Under the pieces are notes generated by a model, which was given only the letters and a program-made list of their open reading frames with translations, was not told where the DNA came from and made no database searches. A program made the translations under genes and the position numbers. A DNA stretch of 64,000 nucleotides, taken from the NCBI GenBank assembly GCA_020161135.1, contig JAIUOB010000002.1:744001-808000 (forward strand). The letters run 5' to 3'. Shown piece after piece: positions 25,321-34,368 of the stretch. Each line of letters begins with the position of its first letter. Position 1 is the stretch's first letter. The stretch is from Gemmatimonadota bacterium. GTDB lineage: Bacteria > Gemmatimonadota > Gemmatimonadetes > Gemmatimonadales > Gemmatimonadaceae.

Positions 25321-27478
25321 GATCGCGGGACTCGGAGTGCCGGGGAGCCGCCCCGACGGCGGCGCGCGGCGCATGGCGGTCCACCAGGCGACGCGCGAGC
25401 ACGGTGGCCACGGCCATGATCGTCTCCTGCGGGTTCGCCCCGGGAGCGGTCGGCAGCAGCGCACCGTCGGAAATGTACAGACCACGCACGCCATGGCGCT
25501 GGCCGTCCGGCGCCGCACCCGACGTGCGCGCGTCGGTACCGATACGGCACGTGCCGTTGACGTGCGCGCTGAACAGGCCGAGCCGATTGGGGGCGACACT
25601 CCCCTCGGCCAGTGCCGCGACCTCACGCGCGTGACGGGCGACGCGCGGTGGCGCGTGCAGCGTGGCCACCTCGCGCGCGCCGGCGGCGATGTGCAGTTGC
25701 GCCGTGGCGGCAATGGACGCGCGCACGCGGCGTGCGTCGCTGTCGTGCAGCCGGTACCCGATCGACACCGCGCCGTGACGGTTCAACCGCACCCGTCCGC
25801 TCGAATGCCGCAGGGCCGCACCGTCACGCGTGAGGCCGATGAGCACGCCGAGCTGCGCGTGTGCCGTCATGTGCGCGGCATGCGCGCGACCGACATACGG
25901 CAGGGCGGCCGCCATGAACCACGGATGCATCGGCGGCGTCTCGATCCAGAAGCCGTAGTCGGTGCCGTCGAAGCGCGTGTGCTCGTCGCACACGGTGGTG
26001 AGGGGAATGCCGGTGCTGGTGACGATGGGGCGGTCGTAGCGCCCCATGACGCCCGTCACCGGATGCAGCCGCAGGTACTGCCCTACCCCGCCACCACCCA
26101 ACCCCGAGCGCTCGAGCAGCACCGGCGTGCCGACGGCGCCGGCCGCGACCACCACGAGCGGCGCGTCGATGGTGAGCGTGCGCGCCCGGCCCGCACCCCC
26201 ATGTGCGCCGATGGCCACGTGCACGCGCTTCATGGGCGGCGTGCCGCTGCTCGTGTAGCTGCCGGTGTCGCGTTCGCGTGGCTCGATACGCAGCGCGGTG
26301 GCGCGTTCGTACAGCGTCGCGCCGGCAGCGAGTGCGCGCGGCAGCCACGTGACCAGCGCACTCTGCTTGGCATCGTGGCTGCACCCTGCGCTGCAGAAGC
26401 CGCAGCGCACACAGCCGCGCGCATTGATGGCGCCGCCGCGCGCGCGCCACCCCAGTGCGCGGGCACCGTCGAGGACGATGCGGTTGTTGGCCGAGTGCGC
26501 GGCGTCGGGCACGAGACGCGCGTGCACCGTGCGCTCCACCTCGTCGAACACCGGCGCCATGTCGCGCGGCGTCATGCCCTCGGTGCCGGCGTCGCGCGCC
26601 CATTCGTCGAGCACCGCGTCGGGCGTGCGCAGCATGATCATCCAGTTCACGGTGGTGCTGCCGCCCACCGTGTCGCCCTGCACGATCAACACGCTGCCGT
26701 CGTCGGTGCTGCGCAGGCCGCCGTCGGCCATGAGGCGCGCCGCCATGGCCGCTTCGTCCTCGGCAAAGTCGCGGCGATCGTGCCAGCCGCCGCTCTCCAG
26801 CACCACCACCTCGAGCCCCGCCTCGGCCAGGTGCGCCGCCATGACCGCGCCGCCGGCGCCGCTGCCCACCACCACCACGTCGGCGGTGCGGTGCGTGTCG
26901 GTGGTGACGGCGGTGTGCCGCACCAGCCCCGGCGGGTCGACGGCCGGCGTGGGGTGCGGGGCAATGACCAGCGGCTGCCGCGCCACCGGGCCGGCGGCGT
27001 CGGGCGCGTCCGCGGGACTCCCGGCCGGCAGCGGCCCCTCCCACGGCAGTGCCGGCGCGCGATGACGCAGCCCGCCCGCGTAGCCAATGACGGCCAGCAC
27101 GTCGGGGCGCGCGTAGTGCACGGACTGCACCAGCTTGCGGACGGCCTGCACCGCCGAACGCACGATCGGCAGCGGCGAGTCCATCCAGGCGCCCAAGCAC
27201 CGCTGCTGCGTGGCCGGCGCCAGCGCGGCGAAGGCGCGCGGGGGCAGCCCGGCCAGCAGGACGCCCAGGGGTGAGGCGAGGAGACCGATGGCGTGGCCGA
27301 ACTCACGGTGCCGGTGTGCGGGCAGCGCGCCCAGACGACGCTCGAGGTGCGCATCGCGGGCGTCCACCCGGTCGGCCGCAGGGGGCGCCTGGCTGAGTAT
27401 CGCGCGGGCCAGCGCGCCCAACTGGGTTCGCTGCCGCGGGCTCAACCCTGGAGGGGAGGAGGGACTCGGGGTAGACAC
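25307..27478 (-). CDS. GMC-family FAD-dependent oxidoreductase
   Basis: 723 residues starting with GTG 27478. Residues 1-170 are an N-terminal helical domain like those of long-chain alcohol oxidases. The FAD-binding motif is VVVVGSGAGGAVMAAHLAEA at about 197-216, then GGSTTVNWMIMLR, a cysteine-rich CVRCGFCSAGC that could be structural or bind a cluster, and the C-terminal GMC block (HVNGTCRIGTD, YISDGALLPTAPGANP). Expected role: oxidation of an alcohol or sugar. No signal peptide. It overlaps the marR-like gene, which probably controls it. Confidence 0.88.
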   Translation of the reverse strand: MSTPSPSSPPGLSPRQRTQLGALARAILSQAPPAADRVDARDAHLERRLGALPAHRHREFGHAIGLLASPLGVLLAGLPPRAFAALAPATQQRCLGAWMDSPLPIVRSAVQAVRKLVQSVHYARPDVLAVIGYAGGLRHRAPALPWEGPLPAGSPADAPDAAGPVARQPLVIAPHPTPAVDPPGLVRHTAVTTDTHRTADVVVVGSGAGGAVMAAHLAEAGLEVVVLESGGWHDRRDFAEDEAAMAARLMADGGLRSTDDGSVLIVQGDTVGGSTTVNWMIMLRTPDAVLDEWARDAGTEGMTPRDMAPVFDEVERTVHARLVPDAAHSANNRIVLDGARALGWRARGGAINARGCVRCGFCSAGCSHDAKQSALVTWLPRALAAGATLYERATALRIEPRERDTGSYTSSGTPPMKRVHVAIGAHGGAGRARTLTIDAPLVVVAAGAVGTPVLLERSGLGGGGVGQYLRLHPVTGVMGRYDRPIVTSTGIPLTTVCDEHTRFDGTDYGFWIETPPMHPWFMAAALPYVGRAHAAHMTAHAQLGVLIGLTRDGAALRHSSGRVRLNRHGAVSIGYRLHDSDARRVRASIAATAQLHIAAGAREVATLHAPPRVARHAREVAALAEGSVAPNRLGLFSAHVNGTCRIGTDARTSGAAPDGQRHGVRGLYISDGALLPTAPGANPQETIMAVATVLARRLVDRHAPRAAVGAAPRHSESRDHAQG

Positions 27479-27627
27479 ATGGGGAGTCTACCGCGGAGAC
27501 GCTGAGGGTGGGACAACGCGGAGCAGGCGCGCCACGGAAGCGATGGATGGGCGGAGCAACAGAATGCTCAGTGGTCCTCGCCGACCAACACTAGATTTCG
27601 ACAAGGTCCGAACAGGAGGATGACCCG

Positions 27628-27825
27628 ATGACGTTCAAGGTTGCCATCGCGCGTGACGAGGACGGCGTCAGCGTCTGGGTTCCCGGGTTGCCGGGGTGTT
27701 GGTCCCAGGGAGCCACCGAGGCAGAGGCGCTGGCGAATATTCAGGCGGCAATCACCGAGTATCTCGCGGTTCGCGATGAACTGCTGGACGGCGCCGATGT
27801 GCGCGAAGTCGAAGTCGCGGCGTAG
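27628..27825 (+). CDS. hicB: HicB-family antitoxin
   Basis: 65 residues with the degenerate RNase H-like HicB fold: FKVAIARDEDGVSVWVPGLP, GCWSQGATEAEALANIQAAI, EYLAVRDEL. It lacks an extra C-terminal DNA-binding domain, so it is a short HicB. A strong AGGAGG (27614-27619) sits 8 bases before the ATG. It precedes the toxin gene by 5 bp, the reverse of the classical hicA-hicB order. Confidence 0.88.
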   Translation: MTFKVAIARDEDGVSVWVPGLPGCWSQGATEAEALANIQAAITEYLAVRDELLDGADVREVEVAA

Positions 27826-27830
27826 GTGGC

Positions 27831-28043
27831 GTGGGACGGATTCCAGGGATCAATCATCTTGACGCCATCCGCGCGCTGGAGAAGGCCGGGTTTCGGGTGG
27901 TGCGACAGGGCAAGCACGCGGTGCTGACCGATGGTCAGCGCATCTTGACCATTCCGCGCCACAACCCGATCAACGCGTTCACGATGGGCGGCATCGTACG
28001 CGATGCGGGGCTATCGCCAGAGGCGTTCCGCGAGCTGCTGTGA
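27831..28043 (+). CDS. hicA: HicA-family mRNA interferase toxin
   Basis: 70 residues from GTG 27831. It has the dsRBD-like HicA fold with HLDAIRALEKAGFRVVRQGK, the catalytic His in GKHAVLTDG, and RILTIPRHNPINAFTMGGIV. It cleaves mRNA and is neutralised by HicB, encoded 5 bp upstream. The length is typical (about 60-80). The pair sits between repeat elements, consistent with a mobile module. Confidence 0.88.
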   Translation: MGRIPGINHLDAIRALEKAGFRVVRQGKHAVLTDGQRILTIPRHNPINAFTMGGIVRDAGLSPEAFRELL

Positions 28044-28070
28044 CACGAGGTTGAGAAGGAAACGAACGGA

Positions 28071-28092
28071 GGTCAGAACAATTGTTCTGACC
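28071..28092. repeat. 22-bp perfect palindrome GGTCAGAACAATTGTTCTGACC
   Basis: Perfect inverted repeat just after hicA. It matches the 12775-12800 element at all but two positions over the shared 22 bases. It may act as a transcription barrier between hicA and the convergent membrane-protein gene. Confidence 0.85.
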
Positions 28093-28107
28093 CCCGTCGT
28101 GTCAGCC

Positions 28108-28185
28108 GTCGTACCCGTCGTACCCGTCGTCCCGCCCCTACCGCTCCCGCCCCGCCGCTCCCGTCGTTCCCGCTTCCGTGGTACG
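28108..28185. repeat. GTACCCGT-type GC-rich dispersed repeat, copy 1
   Basis: Tandem GTCGTACCC units run into CCGCTCCCGCC and end near GTGGTACGC. The same order of strings occurs at 59120-59210 and inside hrpB at 45624-45735. No ORF is supported here. Confidence 0.7.
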
Positions 28186-28194
28186 CAGTCGCCC

Positions 28195-28557
28195 TCAGAC
28201 GCTGCTTTCAAAGATCTGCTTCGTCTCGTCATTCAGCAGCACCCACAGCGAGTAGGCGCCGAACGCCGTCCCCCAGGGCCACTTGAAGAGGCGGAAGGTG
28301 GACACGACGATGATGACGATGCGCGCCCACGGCCGGTGACTGAGCAGCGCGAAGCCGGCAATGAGGCCGAACAGGCTCACGAGCCCCATGACGCTCGCCA
28401 CGAGCAGGCTGGTGACCGAGCCGACCACGAACGCGACGGGATTGAGCGTCGCGAGCGAGCCGAACAGTCCGCCGAAGAAGACGCCCAGCGCGCCGAGCAG
28501 GCCCAGGGCGCTGAAGAGCAGATTGACGAGACCGACGACCTTGATGTGGGTGCGCAC
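28195..28557 (-). CDS. Small four-helix membrane protein, unknown function
   Basis: 120 residues, with four predicted membrane helices (LVNLLFSALGLLGALGVFF, FVVGSVTSLLVASVMGLVSLF, IAGFALLS, IVIIVVSTFRLF). It ends LNDETKQIFES, a tail seen in small bacterial membrane proteins of unknown function. It is followed by the repeat region and convergent with hicA. It lies 32 bp downstream of the EamA transporter gene on the same strand. Confidence 0.72.
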   Translation of the reverse strand: MRTHIKVVGLVNLLFSALGLLGALGVFFGGLFGSLATLNPVAFVVGSVTSLLVASVMGLVSLFGLIAGFALLSHRPWARIVIIVVSTFRLFKWPWGTAFGAYSLWVLLNDETKQIFESSV

Positions 28558-28589
28558 CGCAGATGCTCCGCCGTTGAAGATGGGAGAAC

Positions 28590-29555
28590 TTACGCGGGGT
28601 CGGCGGCGGGGGATTCAGGGGGGCGCGGGCGTGTCGGGGCGACACGGGCCGCCAGGCTCACGAGGGCGACGCCGCCCACGATGACGCTCATGGCGAGCAG
28701 GGCCGTGGGGGGTAGGCGCTCGCCGCCCAGCACCACGCCCAGGAGCACGGCGATGACCGGGTTCACGTAGGCGTAGGTGCCCACCGCCGCCGGGCTCGCC
28801 ACGGTGAGCAGCCACATGTAGGTGCTGAAGCCGATGAGCGACCCGAAGACGATGAGATAGAGCAGCGACGCAGCCGAGCGCATCGTGACGTCGTGCGCGA
28901 GAAGCTGGTGCCATTCGCCGGTGGCGAGTGACGCGAGCGACAGCAGCACGCCGCCGGTGAGCATCTGCATGCCGATGGCGAGCGACGCCGGCTTGGCCTG
29001 CGGCGCGGTGCGCGAGTAGAGCGAGCCGATGGTCCACGCGAGTGCACCGCTCGCGAGCACCGCTGCGGCGATGGGATCGATCGCGGCGCGCGACGACGTG
29101 CCCGCGGCACCCGCGCCGTGCGCCGGCAGCACGAGCAGCGCGACCCCCGCGAGGCCGATGCCCACACCGGCGAGCTGCGCGAGGCGCGGGCGCTTCCCCT
29201 GCCACGCTTCGCACAGCACCAGGAACAGCGGCACCGTGGCGATGATGACCGACACCACGCCCGAGCTCACCCGCTGGCTCGACCACGATACCGCCGCGTT
29301 GCCGATGAACAGCAGCAGCGCGCCGATGAGCGCACTCGCCCGCCAGTTCTGCGCCGTGGGGCGAGGCGCTCCGCGCCAGCGTGACCAGCCGTACAGCAGC
29401 GCTCCCGCCGTGAGGAAGCGGAGGGCACCCATGGTGAACGGCGGAATCGTCTGCACCGCCCACTTGATGGCGAGGTACGTCGACCCCCACACCACCCAGA
29501 TGATGAAGAAGCCGCCGACGAGCCTCCACCGCAGTGTGCTGCCGTGCGGGGTCAT
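28590..29555 (-). CDS. EamA/DMT-superfamily transporter
   Basis: 321 residues, ten hydrophobic helices in two EamA repeats. VVWGSTYLAIKWAVQTIPPF opens repeat 1, and the C-terminal repeat holds GSLIGFSTYMWLL and VNPVIAVLLGVVLGGERLPP, as in YedA/RhtA-like exporters. Probable export of a metabolite or amino acid. Start ATG 29555 overlaps the stop of the upstream flippase-like gene (ATGA). Confidence 0.9.
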   Translation of the reverse strand: MTPHGSTLRWRLVGGFFIIWVVWGSTYLAIKWAVQTIPPFTMGALRFLTAGALLYGWSRWRGAPRPTAQNWRASALIGALLLFIGNAAVSWSSQRVSSGVVSVIIATVPLFLVLCEAWQGKRPRLAQLAGVGIGLAGVALLVLPAHGAGAAGTSSRAAIDPIAAAVLASGALAWTIGSLYSRTAPQAKPASLAIGMQMLTGGVLLSLASLATGEWHQLLAHDVTMRSAASLLYLIVFGSLIGFSTYMWLLTVASPAAVGTYAYVNPVIAVLLGVVLGGERLPPTALLAMSVIVGGVALVSLAARVAPTRPRPPESPAADPA

Positions 29556-30577
29556 GCGTGCCTCCGCGACGGCGCCCCACGCAGCGCGCGCAGCGCGGCG
29601 TCACCGGCGGCCGCACCGCCCACGAGGATGTACAGATAGAAGGTGTAGAAGCGCCACCAGAGGAGACTCGACGCAAAGATCGCCGGCGGAATGGCGTCGG
29701 TCAGCACGGCCGCGAACGCCCCCTCGATGGCGCCGCCGCCACCCGGAGCCGGCACGGCCACGCCACCATAGAAGAGCGCGAGCGGCCACAGCACGAGCGG
29801 CGCGAGCGTGTCCATGGTGCGCGGAAAGGTCGGATCGCCGAGGTACACGAGCAGCGGCAGGGCGGCCACCTTGCCGAGCACGTGCAGCAGCGAGCCGCTG
29901 AAGGCGAGCGCCATGCGTCCCTTGTGCGCGTCGCGCAGCGCCTGGGCAGTATGGCGCAGTTCGCGCAGGGCACGCTGCACCACACGCCAGCGCCCCGCAT
30001 GCAGGTGCAGGCGGCGCGCCCACGCCGGCGGCGGGCCGTGCGCGTTGTTGCGCGAGAGCACCCACCCGACGGCCGCGAGGCCGAGCACGAACGTCGCGTA
30101 CCCGCCCACCAGCGCGAGCAGCCCCACGCTCGAGGCGCCTCGGCCGCGGAAGGCGAAGGCGAGCCCGCCGCAGACGAGCACGAGGGAGCCCAGCTCGAGG
30201 AAGAGCTCCAGAAAGAGCACCAGCACGCGTTGCGCGGCCGTGGCGCCGCCTTCGGCGAGCACCAAAAAGCGCGCCGGCTCGGCCCCGCTCCTGGCTGGGG
30301 TGACCGAGGCGGCGAAGTCGCCGGCCAGGCAGGTCCGGAGCGCGGTGCCGAAGCGCAGCGGAATGCGACACGCCGCGGCCGACGCCTGCATCTTGAAGGT
30401 CCGCGCGAGCACTTCGATGGCGAAGGCGGCGAGCAGCCCGGCGTGCGCCACGAGGGGGAGCCAGGGCATGCCGCCGGCCGGCCAGTTGCGTGCCACGACC
30501 CATCCCGACACGCCCAGCATGAGCGCGAACGAGAGCACGGTCACCACCCAACGACGCCACGAAACGGCCCCAAGCAT
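29552..30577 (-). CDS. YbhN/UPF0104-like (LPG synthase transmembrane domain) protein
   Basis: 341 residues with about eight membrane helices. FKMQASAAACRIPLRFGTAL, GDFAASVTPARSGAEPARFL and GGVAVPAPGGGGAIEGAFAA are the conserved blocks of the PF03706-type family, which includes MprF-like flippase domains. A role in lipid transfer or flipping is inferred from the family. First gene of a two- or three-gene transcript with the EamA transporter; divergent from the aminotransferase at 30731. Confidence 0.87.
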   Translation of the reverse strand: MLGAVSWRRWVVTVLSFALMLGVSGWVVARNWPAGGMPWLPLVAHAGLLAAFAIEVLARTFKMQASAAACRIPLRFGTALRTCLAGDFAASVTPARSGAEPARFLVLAEGGATAAQRVLVLFLELFLELGSLVLVCGGLAFAFRGRGASSVGLLALVGGYATFVLGLAAVGWVLSRNNAHGPPPAWARRLHLHAGRWRVVQRALRELRHTAQALRDAHKGRMALAFSGSLLHVLGKVAALPLLVYLGDPTFPRTMDTLAPLVLWPLALFYGGVAVPAPGGGGAIEGAFAAVLTDAIPPAIFASSLLWWRFYTFYLYILVGGAAAGDAALRALRGAPSRRHA

Positions 30578-30730
30578 GGACGCAACGTAAACGGGTGCTG
30601 GCGCAAGGCGGGGGCATGCGGTCGATTACGAGGCGAATCGTGACCGAACACCGCCGCCGCCCGCGCCCGCACGCTCGGCGCGCCGTGCGGTTCCTCCACC
30701 GAAGGCCCCGACGTTCCCCCCGAGGCGAAG

Positions 30731-31903
30731 ATGAGCATGCTGTCCCGTCGTGAGTGGCTGCGCACCACCGGTTTGGGCGTGGGTGCCGGTGTGGCCCTGC
30801 CCGGCCTCCTCCCCGCGTCGCAGATGGCGCATGCGATGGGCGGCGGCGTGTCGTACGCCGACATGCTGCGGCAGATGGAGCGCGACGTGACCACCGCGCG
30901 CGCCGCGGCGGGGCCCATTCGTCTCATGTACAACGAGAATCCGTTCGGCATGAGTCCCAAGGCCAAGGATGCGCTCATGGGGCACTGGGCCGAGCATACA
31001 TGGTATGTGCCGCCCATCCGCCAGGAGGTGGCGGCGACGTTCGCGAAGCATGTGGGCGTGCCCGTCGAGAACGTGCTCGTGACGCAGGGGTCGAGCGAGG
31101 TGCTGTCGATCCTCGCGCTGGCGTACAACATGGATGGCGGCGAGATCGTGGCGCCGTGGCCCACGTTCGAGGACCTGCCGCGGTGGGGGGACACGCTCAA
31201 GATGCGTGTGCATCGCGTGCCGCTCGACCACAACCTCGATCACGACCTGTACCAGATGGACGCGAAGATCGGCGGCGCGACCAAGCTGGTGTTCGTGTGC
31301 AACCCCAACAACCCCACCAGCAACCTCAACGACGACAAGGCGCTGCGCGACTTCGTGGGCACCGCGAGCAAGCGCGCGCTGGTGGTGGTGGACGAGGCGT
31401 ACATCGACTTTGTGGACACGCCCGGCCACAAGAGCATGGTGGACCTCGTGCTCAAGGGCGAGAACGTGGTCGTGTCGCGCACCGCGAGCAAGCTGCACGG
31501 CCTGGCCGGGCTGCGTGTGGGCTTCGCGATCGCGCGCGCCGACATCGTGCGCAAGCTGCAGCAGTACGTGACTGGCGACCCCAATGTGTTCGGCCTGCAC
31601 GCCGCCAACGCGAGCCTGCAGGACACCGAGTATCAGACCTTCGCGAAGGCCAAGAACCGCGAGGGGCGCACCCTGCTGCTGGACACGTTGGCCAAGCTGG
31701 GCAAGAAGGCCGCGCCGAGCCAGACGAACTTCGTGTTCTTCCAGGCCGGCAAGCCGGTCGAGGCGATGCAAGGGTACTTCCGCAGCAAGGGCTATCTCAT
31801 CGGGCGTGCGTTTCCGCCGTATACGGACTGGTGCCGGGTGAGTGTGGGGACGCCGGAGGAGATGAAGGGGTTTTGTGAGGTGTTGCCGGGGGCTTGGGGG
31901 TGA
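30731..31903 (+). CDS. Tat-exported histidinol-phosphate aminotransferase-like PLP enzyme
   Basis: 390 residues. The N-terminus has a twin-arginine signal (SRREWLRTTGLGVGAGVALP, ending near MAHAMG). The mature part is a fold-type I class I/II aminotransferase: LMYNENPFGMSPKAKDAL, VTQGSSEVLSILALAY, VCNPNNPTSN, VVVDEAYIDF and the PLP lysine in SRTASKLHGLAGLRVG. HisC homologues are normally cytoplasmic; the Tat signal places this one folded in the periplasm. The substrate is unknown. A GAGG ribosome site precedes ATG 30731. Last normal-GC gene before the island. Confidence 0.88.
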   Translation: MSMLSRREWLRTTGLGVGAGVALPGLLPASQMAHAMGGGVSYADMLRQMERDVTTARAAAGPIRLMYNENPFGMSPKAKDALMGHWAEHTWYVPPIRQEVAATFAKHVGVPVENVLVTQGSSEVLSILALAYNMDGGEIVAPWPTFEDLPRWGDTLKMRVHRVPLDHNLDHDLYQMDAKIGGATKLVFVCNPNNPTSNLNDDKALRDFVGTASKRALVVVDEAYIDFVDTPGHKSMVDLVLKGENVVVSRTASKLHGLAGLRVGFAIARADIVRKLQQYVTGDPNVFGLHAANASLQDTEYQTFAKAKNREGRTLLLDTLAKLGKKAAPSQTNFVFFQAGKPVEAMQGYFRSKGYLIGRAFPPYTDWCRVSVGTPEEMKGFCEVLPGAWG

Positions 31904-32022
31904 GGGTCGAGGGGATGGGTCGCTTGGCACCTCCGCTCTGCCTGCTAATGAGGGCGGCTCGGCACGCGGAGGCAAGCAACGGCGACGCGCTCAAGTCTAC
32001 ATTCGGCGTCAGACGTACTCTT

Positions 32023-32048
32023 CTTGCCGGACTTCATCGACCGGCAAG
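32023..32048. promoter_or_regulatory. Hairpin CTTGCCGG/CCGGCAAG at the island's left edge
   Basis: An 8-bp perfect stem with a 10-base loop lies between the aminotransferase stop and the ATPase start. No T-run follows, so it may be a weak terminator or a leader structure of the ATPase gene. The remaining bases 31904-32115 hold no other feature I can support. Confidence 0.35.
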
Positions 32049-32115
32049 GTGGATGCCGAGAACCGAGGCTCTCCAGCCGCCAATTCGGCCCTTGCGTTTC
32101 TCTTGAGGTGTTTCG

Positions 32116-33516
32116 GTGGCGTCCACTGGCTCTTCCGCGCTACTCTCAATCGCCAAGCTTATGCCGATCGATCGCGTTTTCGATGTGTTCAAGGTGCAGG
32201 GCCAACCGACCATCACCTATGTCAGTCGGCAGAACGGCTACTTCGAAGCTAAGCTATCGCAGGCACTGAACAGCCGTGGGTCCGTGTGCGTCCTAACTGG
32301 ACCGTCGAAGACGGGAAAGACTTCGCTGTACTCCCGAATTCTCGCTGAACGCAGTATTGAGGCTTTGCGGGTTCGATGTGACGGCTCGCTACGGGCGAGC
32401 GAGCTTTGGAAGAAGGCACTGGAACAGGTCAACTTCACTCGCGTCGCTGAACTCCAGTCAGATCGTACAAGAGAGATATCAGTCGGCGCCAAGCTTGGTG
32501 CCACTCTTGGATGGAAGTGGCTGGCCGGCATGCTCGGCGAAGTCAGCGCTGAAGGAGTTGCGTCGTGGACAGAAGCAGAGGCTCGCCAGCGCGTTCTTTC
32601 CGACCCTGGTCCGGAGCACCTTGTTCCCTTGCTGAAGCAGCTACCGCTCCTTCTGGTATTGGAGGATTTTCACTATCTCGATCCGAAGGAGCAGACAACG
32701 GTATTCCAACAGTGGAAGACTTTCGTCGACGAGGAGGTGTCGGTTCTTGTCGTGGGCACGACGCATCATGCCGCCGACCTCGCTCACGCAAACAAGGACC
32801 TCGTCGGACGCGTCTTTCAGATCGACCTTACCACTTGGAGCGACAACGATCTATCCAAGATTGCTTCCGAGGGCTTTAAGTATCTCAACCTCGACGTAGC
32901 CGCGGAGACGAGCAAAGCGATCGCTGCTGAGTCTGTGGGTTTGCCAATCATAACCCAAGCCGTCTGTCTGAGTCTCCTACTTGAGGCCGGGATCACAGAG
33001 GCGCGACCGCAGATCACTCGCGTTGACTGGAAGCGTCGCGATGCCTACGACGCGCTTCACCGCGTGGCGCTTGAGAGATTCCAAGCATTCGAGTCAAACT
33101 ACGACAGGCTGATCAGAGGCCCAAGAAAGCGCGCACGAAAGTTTGATACCTATGAACTTATCCTGTCGACGTTCACGCTTGATCCGCTGGTATTCTCGCT
33201 GAAACGGGAGGAGATCATCGAACGACTGAAGAAGTTGCCTCTTCATGGCGATCAAGTACCTCCGGACGGTTCGCTGAACTCGACGTTTGGTGCTCTTGGT
33301 AGCTTTCAGCAGCGTCTCGGCATCGAGATCTTGGAGTGGAGTGCGAGAGATCAGCGCCTATACATCCTGGAACCCGCTTTCCTATTTTATCTCCGCTGGC
33401 GTAAGCCGCGCGCACAGGCTCCGTCAACCACAGATCTCTTGGGCGAACTCATCGTTAAGCTTGGACTCAAGAACTTCGACTTCGTGCGTAAGCTTCCCCG
33501 TCAAGCAGACAGTTGA
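32116..33516 (+). CDS. AAA/STAND-like P-loop ATPase of the accessory island
   Basis: 466 residues from GTG 32116, favoured because GAGG lies 7 bases upstream; ATG 32161 has no ribosome site. Walker A is LTGPSKTGKTSLYS (about residues 59-72), Walker B LLLVLEDFHYLD, sensor-1-like VLVVGTTHH. A helical region (WSDNDLSKIASEGFKYL; LPIITQAVCLSLLLEAGI) resembles STAND/AAA lid domains. The C-terminal 150 residues look like a winged-helix plus a short tail, with no sensor repeats or effector domain recognised. Base composition is clearly less GC-rich than neighbours, so it was probably acquired by transfer. The IS element begins 2 bp after its stop. Confidence 0.78.
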   Translation: MASTGSSALLSIAKLMPIDRVFDVFKVQGQPTITYVSRQNGYFEAKLSQALNSRGSVCVLTGPSKTGKTSLYSRILAERSIEALRVRCDGSLRASELWKKALEQVNFTRVAELQSDRTREISVGAKLGATLGWKWLAGMLGEVSAEGVASWTEAEARQRVLSDPGPEHLVPLLKQLPLLLVLEDFHYLDPKEQTTVFQQWKTFVDEEVSVLVVGTTHHAADLAHANKDLVGRVFQIDLTTWSDNDLSKIASEGFKYLNLDVAAETSKAIAAESVGLPIITQAVCLSLLLEAGITEARPQITRVDWKRRDAYDALHRVALERFQAFESNYDRLIRGPRKRARKFDTYELILSTFTLDPLVFSLKREEIIERLKKLPLHGDQVPPDGSLNSTFGALGSFQQRLGIEILEWSARDQRLYILEPAFLFYLRWRKPRAQAPSTTDLLGELIVKLGLKNFDFVRKLPRQADS

Positions 33517-33576
33517 TTGACGGTCCCCCCGTCCTTCTGACGTCAGCCCCGTTGGTGGACAGCTCGCAGCAAGAGT

Positions 33577-34368
33577 TCAGGCGGTGGTCGCGGTGGTGTG
33601 TGCCTGATGTTGGGTCACAAAGGCGTTGGGCGTCAGGCCACCCAGTGCGCTGTGTGGACGTTCCGCGTTGTAGTCCTGTCGCCACGCCTCGATGACGCCG
33701 CGCGCATTCTCGATCGAGAGGAACTGATGCACGTTTAGACACTCGTCTCGCAAGTGTCCGTTGAACGATTCGATGTGTCCGTTGTCGGTCGGCTTACCGG
33801 GCCGGGTGAAGTCGAGCGCTACCCCGCGATAGAACGCCCACGCGTCGACGGCCTTCGAGGTGAACTCGGTCCCATGGTCGCAGGTGATGGACTGTGGCAG
33901 ATGGGACGGAGCGACGGCCGTCTCGAAGGCCGCAACGACGTGCTTCCCCGTCAGTGAGAGACCCACCTCCAGTACCGGGCTCTGGCGACTCCACTGATCG
34001 ATCGTCGTCAGCACCCGAAAGGCCCGCCCATCGAGCAGCTGATCATGGACAAAGTCCATGCTCCACCGCTGTCCCAAGGCCGTCGCTCGGGGCGCGGGCC
34101 CGCGGTGCAGGGCCAGGTGCTTCCGCCGCCGCACGCGCATCCGCACTTGGAGCCCCTCGAGGCGATACAGGCGGCGCACCCGCTTGTGATTCACGACCCA
34201 GCCCTCGCGGCGCAGCAAGGTGTGAATCCGTTCATACCCAAAGCGCGGACGCGCATGCGCCAGCTCCCGAATGCGAAGCCGCAAGGCGGTCTGATCACGG
34301 GCGGTGCTCGCGCGATACCACGCGGCCCGACTGAACTGCGCGAGCCGACACGCGCGCCACACACTCAC
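33577..34368 (-). CDS. IS3-family transposase OrfB (rve/DDE integrase core)
   Basis: 263 residues from a nominal GTG; the frame is open further upstream through KGLKPARRRALATCF, the normal OrfAB junction. HTH_21-like part RELAHARPRFGYERIHTLLR is followed by the DDE core: D in WSMDFVHDQL, D in TCDHGTEFTS and E in NGHIESFNGHLRDECLN. These are all three catalytic acids. It ends NAERPHSALGGLTPNAF. It would normally be made as an OrfAB fusion by frameshifting. Confidence 0.9.
   Translation of the reverse strand: MSVWRACRLAQFSRAAWYRASTARDQTALRLRIRELAHARPRFGYERIHTLLRREGWVVNHKRVRRLYRLEGLQVRMRVRRRKHLALHRGPAPRATALGQRWSMDFVHDQLLDGRAFRVLTTIDQWSRQSPVLEVGLSLTGKHVVAAFETAVAPSHLPQSITCDHGTEFTSKAVDAWAFYRGVALDFTRPGKPTDNGHIESFNGHLRDECLNVHQFLSIENARGVIEAWRQDYNAERPHSALGGLTPNAFVTQHQAHTTATTA

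Noticed and set aside
33505..33517. Truncation of the island ATPase by the IS element
   Set aside because: The ATPase stop codon (33514-33516) lies in flanking DNA just before the IS end, so the insertion does not cut the reading frame.
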